Source: Bacillota bacterium (GTDB lineage Bacteria; Bacillota; Sulfobacillia; Sulfobacillales; JAIMBI01). Taken from it: 64,000 nt of DNA. The stretch is from assembly GCA_021846565.1 (NCBI GenBank), contig JAJZWS010000006.1, positions 1-64,000 on the forward strand, in the 5' to 3' direction. Below, piece after piece: positions 63,642-64,000 of this stretch. The position numbers and the translations under genes were made by a program. Positions within the stretch are counted from its first letter, which is position 1, and each line of letters starts with the position of its first letter. The notes below the pieces were generated by a model. The model was not told the origin of the DNA and made no database searches. It worked only from the letters and a program-made list of their open reading frames with translations.

Positions 63642-64000
63642 TTGGTCTAAAGCAGGCTTGGCGCTGTTGGCCAGCGGGGCCCTGGTCGCCCTGCAACCCG
63701 CCGCACACGGGGGGGGTAACTAGACATTATCCAGCGACTGCTCCCGCGACTGTGTCGGGATTCTCTGCTGCCACCTCCCCCGGGTTACCCCGCTCCACCG
63801 CTGTTCCCTTGACCCAGGCTCTCCAGCAGTACCCCGCGTTACACTCGCTGCCCGCCGGAGGCACCGTCGTGTCGAACGCATCCCACACCAGCTGGTGGGT
63901 CAAGTTCACAGCGCCCCCACCGTTCAGCGCCATGACCCTGTTGGCACGGATCGGCGTGGGCTGGGGATACTCGGCGACGCGCTCCTTCCCCGCCGGGTCA
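63628..64000 (+). pseudogene. Second secreted paralogue, out of frame at a G8 tract
   Basis: GTG 63628 (CGGAGG 7 nt upstream) begins a signal peptide (DWSKAGLALLASGALVALQP) that stops at TAG 63721 after CAC and a run of eight G (63709-63716). Deleting one G would join it to the next frame, which runs open to the window edge and reads ALQQYPALHSLPAGGTVVS and WWVKFTAPPPFSAMTLLA, homologous to the upstream gene. It is either a phase-variable gene in the off state or a sequence error. The end lies outside the window. Confidence 0.65.

Overview
The window is a GC-rich bacterial chromosome segment. Its genes use strong GGAGG-type ribosome binding sites, ATG/GTG/TTG starts and sigma-A style promoters (TTGACN, 16-18 bp, TANNNT). 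The gene set includes MinC, an aminopeptidase C pair, class II fructose bisphosphatase GlpX, MurJ, Rho with a long disordered N-terminus and a two-part ThrE exporter. This suggests a Gram-positive lineage, most likely a deep-branching high-GC Firmicute (Sulfobacillus/Thermaerobacter/Symbiobacterium type). The phylum is inferred from gene content only. No rRNA, tRNA or CRISPR array was seen.

Layout. 1-3.5 kb: end of an amidohydrolase gene, then a decayed stretch with a cupin-like gene, a glutamine-rich protein, a fragment of a second amidohydrolase and a MazEF-like toxin-antitoxin pair. 3.5-10.5 kb: acetyltransferase, tandem pepC genes, GDT1-type transporter, HesB-like protein, P1-family peptidase and a secreted beta-helix protein. 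11.5-24.4 kb: a SelW-like selenoprotein with an in-frame UGA, CPBP protease, glycosyltransferase, a vapBC locus with a broken toxin, TPR-like protein, cysteine desulfurase-like enzyme, nicotinamidase with two EamA transporters and a family 5 uracil-DNA glycosylase, an intact vapBC, rho and glpX. 24.4-29.8 kb: a graveyard of a broken methyltransferase, a broken SGNH hydrolase, DruA-like (DUF4338) and IS1634-like remnants, followed by an intact three-gene cassette that resembles a toxin-antitoxin locus. 30-41 kb: MurJ, NCS1 permease, phosphomannomutase, broken MFS transporter, a VirD4-like ATPase overlapping a replication-relaxation-like gene, acetyltransferase, broken relBE-like pair and ISAs1 remnant. 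41-48 kb: beta-galactosidase, a PIN toxin carrying a zinc ribbon with its AbrB antitoxin, a thioredoxin-fold protein with a VKOR, and an S9 peptidase. 48.5-55 kb: decayed pilin-like gene, a PepSY/PepSY/response regulator/histidine kinase operon, a questin-oxidase-like protein and a MazF/RHH pair. 55-64 kb: hydrolase, MinC, Nudix, a six-gene minus-strand operon (acetyltransferase, PIG-V-like mannosyltransferase, polyprenol-phosphate mannose synthase, GtrA, split ThrE), and two tandem secreted paralogues, the second interrupted at a G8 tract.

How it works together. Most genes are housekeeping or small metabolic units. Several pairs act together: the disulfide-forming pair at 45.1-46.4 kb, the mannosyl transfer operon at 59.3-61.8 kb and the envelope-sensing operon at 49.3-53.0 kb. 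The accessory parts are rich in toxin-antitoxin loci (seven, intact or broken) and pseudogenes, as expected of regions that gain and lose mobile DNA. The most notable observations are the UGA-containing SelW gene with a bSECIS-like hairpin, the G8 tract that breaks a secreted-protein gene by one base, the orphan VirD4-like/replication-relaxation pair, the HicAB-like three-gene cassette and the PIN toxin with an inserted zinc ribbon.
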